DNA from: Caulobacteraceae bacterium
Lineage (GTDB): Bacteria; Pseudomonadota; Alphaproteobacteria; Caulobacterales; Caulobacteraceae
Assembly: GCA_027489335.1 (NCBI GenBank)
Contig: JAIXZX010000002.1
Span: 124,001 to 188,000 of the forward strand
Length of the DNA stretch: 64,000 nt
Reading direction: 5' to 3'
Made by a program: the position numbers and the translations under genes. The notes under the pieces were generated by a model, which saw only the letters and a list, made by a program, of their open reading frames with translations, was not told where the DNA came from and made no database searches. Positions 62,044 to 64,000 of this stretch are shown in pieces. How positions within the stretch are numbered: the first letter of the stretch is position 1; each line of letters opens with the position of its first letter.

Positions 62044-64000
62044 GCCCCCTCAGGTCGACCCTGGCCGGACTGGCCCTGGCCGCCAGTCTCGTTCTCCCGG
62101 TCCAGGCCCAGCCGGTGACCGGCGCCTTCGAGGCGCCACCTAAGCCCCTCTGGGCCGGGGAGGTTTTCGACCTGACCCTGGCCTGGACCGTGGACTGGAG
62201 CACCTTCGGCAATCTGGAAGGCGAGCTGGAATGGGAGTCCGCCCCCCTGGCGGCCGAGCCCTGGGGGGCGCCGGCCCTGCGCGCGCCGCCGGCGCCCGGC
62301 GCCTCGCGGGCGGTGATCGAGTTCAAGACCCGGGCCATGGCCCTGGCGCCCGGCCTGACGCCGGTGGCGCCGGCCCGCCAGGTGATGCGCCTGCAGACCG
62401 GGGTCGTGGACATGGAAGAGTATCAGCGGGCGATCACCGAAACCCGGACCATCGAAAGCGCGCCGGGCCTGTTTCGCATTCGGCCCCTCCCCCCGGCGCC
62501 CGAGGGGTTCCTGGGCGCGGTCGGTCGGTTCGAGGTGGCGTCCGCCGTGGAGGCCGAGGAAATCCGAGTGGGCGAAAGCCTCACCTGGCGGGTGACCCTG
62601 TCGGGGACCGGCAACTGGCCCGCCATCTCGGGCCTGCCTGCCCGGCAGGTTTCCCGCGACTTCCAGGTCATCGGCGAGCCCGAACAGAGCGAGGGCGCCG
62701 ACGGCACCCTGTTCGAACGCGCGCTGGGCGAGACGGTCACATTGGTCCCGCAGCGGGCCGGGCGCTACGTCCTGGGCGCCTTCGAGGTGGTGGCCTTCGA
62801 CCCCGACACTGGCCGCTATGTCCGCCATGTCGCCCCGCCGATCACCTTGGAGGTCCTGCCCGGCCCCAACGGCGACCTGCTTCCGCCGGAGATCCCACCT
62901 GACGCCCTTCCCGACGAGGACGCGCCCCTGCCGCCCATGTTGAAGGGCGAGGCGGCTGCGCTGGCCCCGCCGTCAGATCGGCTGTTCGGCGGCGCGCTGC
63001 TGGCGGCGCCCCTGGGCCTGCTGGCCCTGTGGATGGGGCTCGCCTTCTGGCGGGCCTACGAAGCCGATCCCTACCGACGGGCCCGCGCCGCCCACCGGCG
63101 CCTGGCGCGGACTCTGGCGCGTCTGGCGCAAGATCCCCCGGCCGCCGAAGCCCGCGCCCTGGTGCGGGACTGGCAGCGGGACGCGGCCCTTCGCCTGCGC
63201 CTGGGCCTGGCCGCGCCCGCCCCAGACGCCTTCGAAGACCCACGATGGGGGGATCTCTGGGCGCAGGCCGACCGCTTCCTCTATGGCCGGGCCGGCGTGC
63301 TCCCGCAGGACTGGACCAGGCGGGCCGCCGAGCTTCATGCCGCCCTGGGGCCTCCCCCACCTTTCCGGCCGGCGACGGCGCTGCGTCGACCCAACCTGCT
63401 GCCGGCGGCTGCGGGCCTCGCGGGCCTCGCCCTCTTCCTGGTGACCAGCGGCGCCCATGCCCAGGAGATGACCGCCAAGGCCTTGACCGAGCGCGTCGCC
63501 GAGACGCCCCTGGACTGGCGGGCGCGGCACAACCTGGCCATCGCCCTGGCCGCCCAGGACCGTTGGGAGGAAGCCGCGGGCCATGCGGCGGTCGCCTTTG
63601 TCCAGAACCCCTCCGACCCGCAGGCCCGCCGCCTCTGGCTGACCACCGGCGCCAAGGCCGGCTACAGCCTGGCGCCGGGCGCCAGCGTGCCCCGGCCCCG
63701 GGACTGGCGCGGCCGGGCGATCGCGGTCGCCTCACCGGCGGTCTGGCGCTGGCTTGTGCTCGGCTTTGCGGGCCTGACGGTCTTGGGCCTCGGCGCAGGA
63801 CTCTACGCCCGTTACCGGCCGGTCCGTCATCTGGTCCGGGCAGGTCTCGGCCTGGCCGCTGTCGCCGCGATCGGGACGATGATCAGCGCCACCGCCCTGG
63901 CCGGCTTTGGCGCGCTTGGAAGTTCCCAGGCGGTGGTGATCTGGGGCGCCGGTCCCTTGCGCCCCCTGCCGGTGGACACCCCAGCCGAGGCCGCCGAAAT
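62040..64000 (+). CDS. BatD-like protein with TPR/BatE-type C-terminus (3' truncated by window)
   Basis: The frame starts at GTG 62040, overlapping the previous stop, and stays open for 653 codons to the window edge. A signal peptide (LAGLALAASLVLPVQA-QP) is followed by BatD-like immunoglobulin/oxygen-tolerance domains (WAGEVFDLTLAWTVDW, VGESLTWRVTLSGTGNWP, VPQRAGRYVLGAFEVVAF), a membrane helix near residue 325, and a cytoplasmic region. From about residue 450 comes a hydrophobic segment, a TPR-like WRARHNLAIALAAQDRWEEA and another helix pair, resembling BatE. The stop codon is outside the window. Confidence 0.8.
   Translation, partial: MSPLRSTLAGLALAASLVLPVQAQPVTGAFEAPPKPLWAGEVFDLTLAWTVDWSTFGNLEGELEWESAPLAAEPWGAPALRAPPAPGASRAVIEFKTRAMALAPGLTPVAPARQVMRLQTGVVDMEEYQRAITETRTIESAPGLFRIRPLPPAPEGFLGAVGRFEVASAVEAEEIRVGESLTWRVTLSGTGNWPAISGLPARQVSRDFQVIGEPEQSEGADGTLFERALGETVTLVPQRAGRYVLGAFEVVAFDPDTGRYVRHVAPPITLEVLPGPNGDLLPPEIPPDALPDEDAPLPPMLKGEAAALAPPSDRLFGGALLAAPLGLLALWMGLAFWRAYEADPYRRARAAHRRLARTLARLAQDPPAAEARALVRDWQRDAALRLRLGLAAPAPDAFEDPRWGDLWAQADRFLYGRAGVLPQDWTRRAAELHAALGPPPPFRPATALRRPNLLPAAAGLAGLALFLVTSGAHAQEMTAKALTERVAETPLDWRARHNLAIALAAQDRWEEAAGHAAVAFVQNPSDPQARRLWLTTGAKAGYSLAPGASVPRPRDWRGRAIAVASPAVWRWLVLGFAGLTVLGLGAGLYARYRPVRHLVRAGLGLAAVAAIGTMISATALAGFGALGSSQAVVIWGAGPLRPLPVDTPAEAAE

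Overview
The window looks like a piece of chromosome from a high-GC alphaproteobacterium of the Caulobacterales (Phenylobacterium/Caulobacter type). This is inference from gene content: a TipN-like polarity protein, the mreB-mreC-mreD-mrdA-rodA cell-shape operon, several TonB-dependent receptors, a Coq4 protein, DUF1176/DUF4112/DUF4169/DUF2171 proteins, and promoters that fit the Caulobacter housekeeping pattern. No rRNA, tRNA, CRISPR array, prophage or complete insertion sequence was seen. Long antisense open frames are frequent, as expected for GC-rich coding DNA, and were left out.

Layout. 1-1130: end of an ABC-2 permease gene, a Phd/VapC toxin-antitoxin pair and a dispersed hairpin repeat. 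1146-9925: nitronate monooxygenase, both methylmalonyl-CoA mutase subunits, a SulP transporter without STAS domain, two tandem DUF4112 proteins, YbjQ-like and PaaI-like proteins, and a TetR regulator. 9939-15890: TipN-like protein, a small membrane protein, a secreted crystallin-fold protein, and DNA alkylation repair (Ogt plus an Ada-AlkA fusion). 16202-19047: sulfate activation (cysD, cysNC). 19126-22894: accessory stretch with an HNH nuclease and partner gene, a second toxin-antitoxin pair, an ArsR/SRPBCC pair and an orphan gene. 22994-33899: GFA protein, TonB receptor, oxidoreductase, C15 peptidase, two MFS transporters, DUF1176 and DUF423 proteins, epoxide hydrolase and prolyl aminopeptidase. 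33924-39817: cell-shape operon. 40108-48837: EamA transporter, leuA with a leucine-rich leader peptide, VTT membrane protein, lipoprotein, aspartate aminotransferase, CHASE/HWE sensor kinase, Coq4 and small proteins. 48834-57314: three periplasmic-type N-acyl-D-amino-acid deacylase homologues around one large TonB receptor. 57384-64000: MoxR-DUF58-VWA-VWA-BatD (Bat-type) operon, running off the window.

How the genes work together. The deacylase/receptor locus reads as an uptake-and-hydrolysis system for N-acylated D-amino acids or related peptides: the receptor would import the substrate and the exported amidohydrolases would release the amino acid. The receptor and one deacylase diverge from a 573 bp gap that carries the same composite element twice in mirror orientation (18 bp box, 9 bp spacer, TTGACAC), which suggests coordinated control. 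A third deacylase has an in-frame TAA exactly at the signal-peptide/mature-domain junction. Upstream of leuA is a 23-codon reading frame with seven leucines, apparently read from a leaderless transcript and followed by a 13 bp stem, which points to attenuation. Four of thirteen convergent gene pairs end in one shared CTAG that provides both stop codons.

Limits: all calls come from reading the sequence and recalling protein families. No database search was run, and start codons were chosen by Shine-Dalgarno spacing and expected family length.
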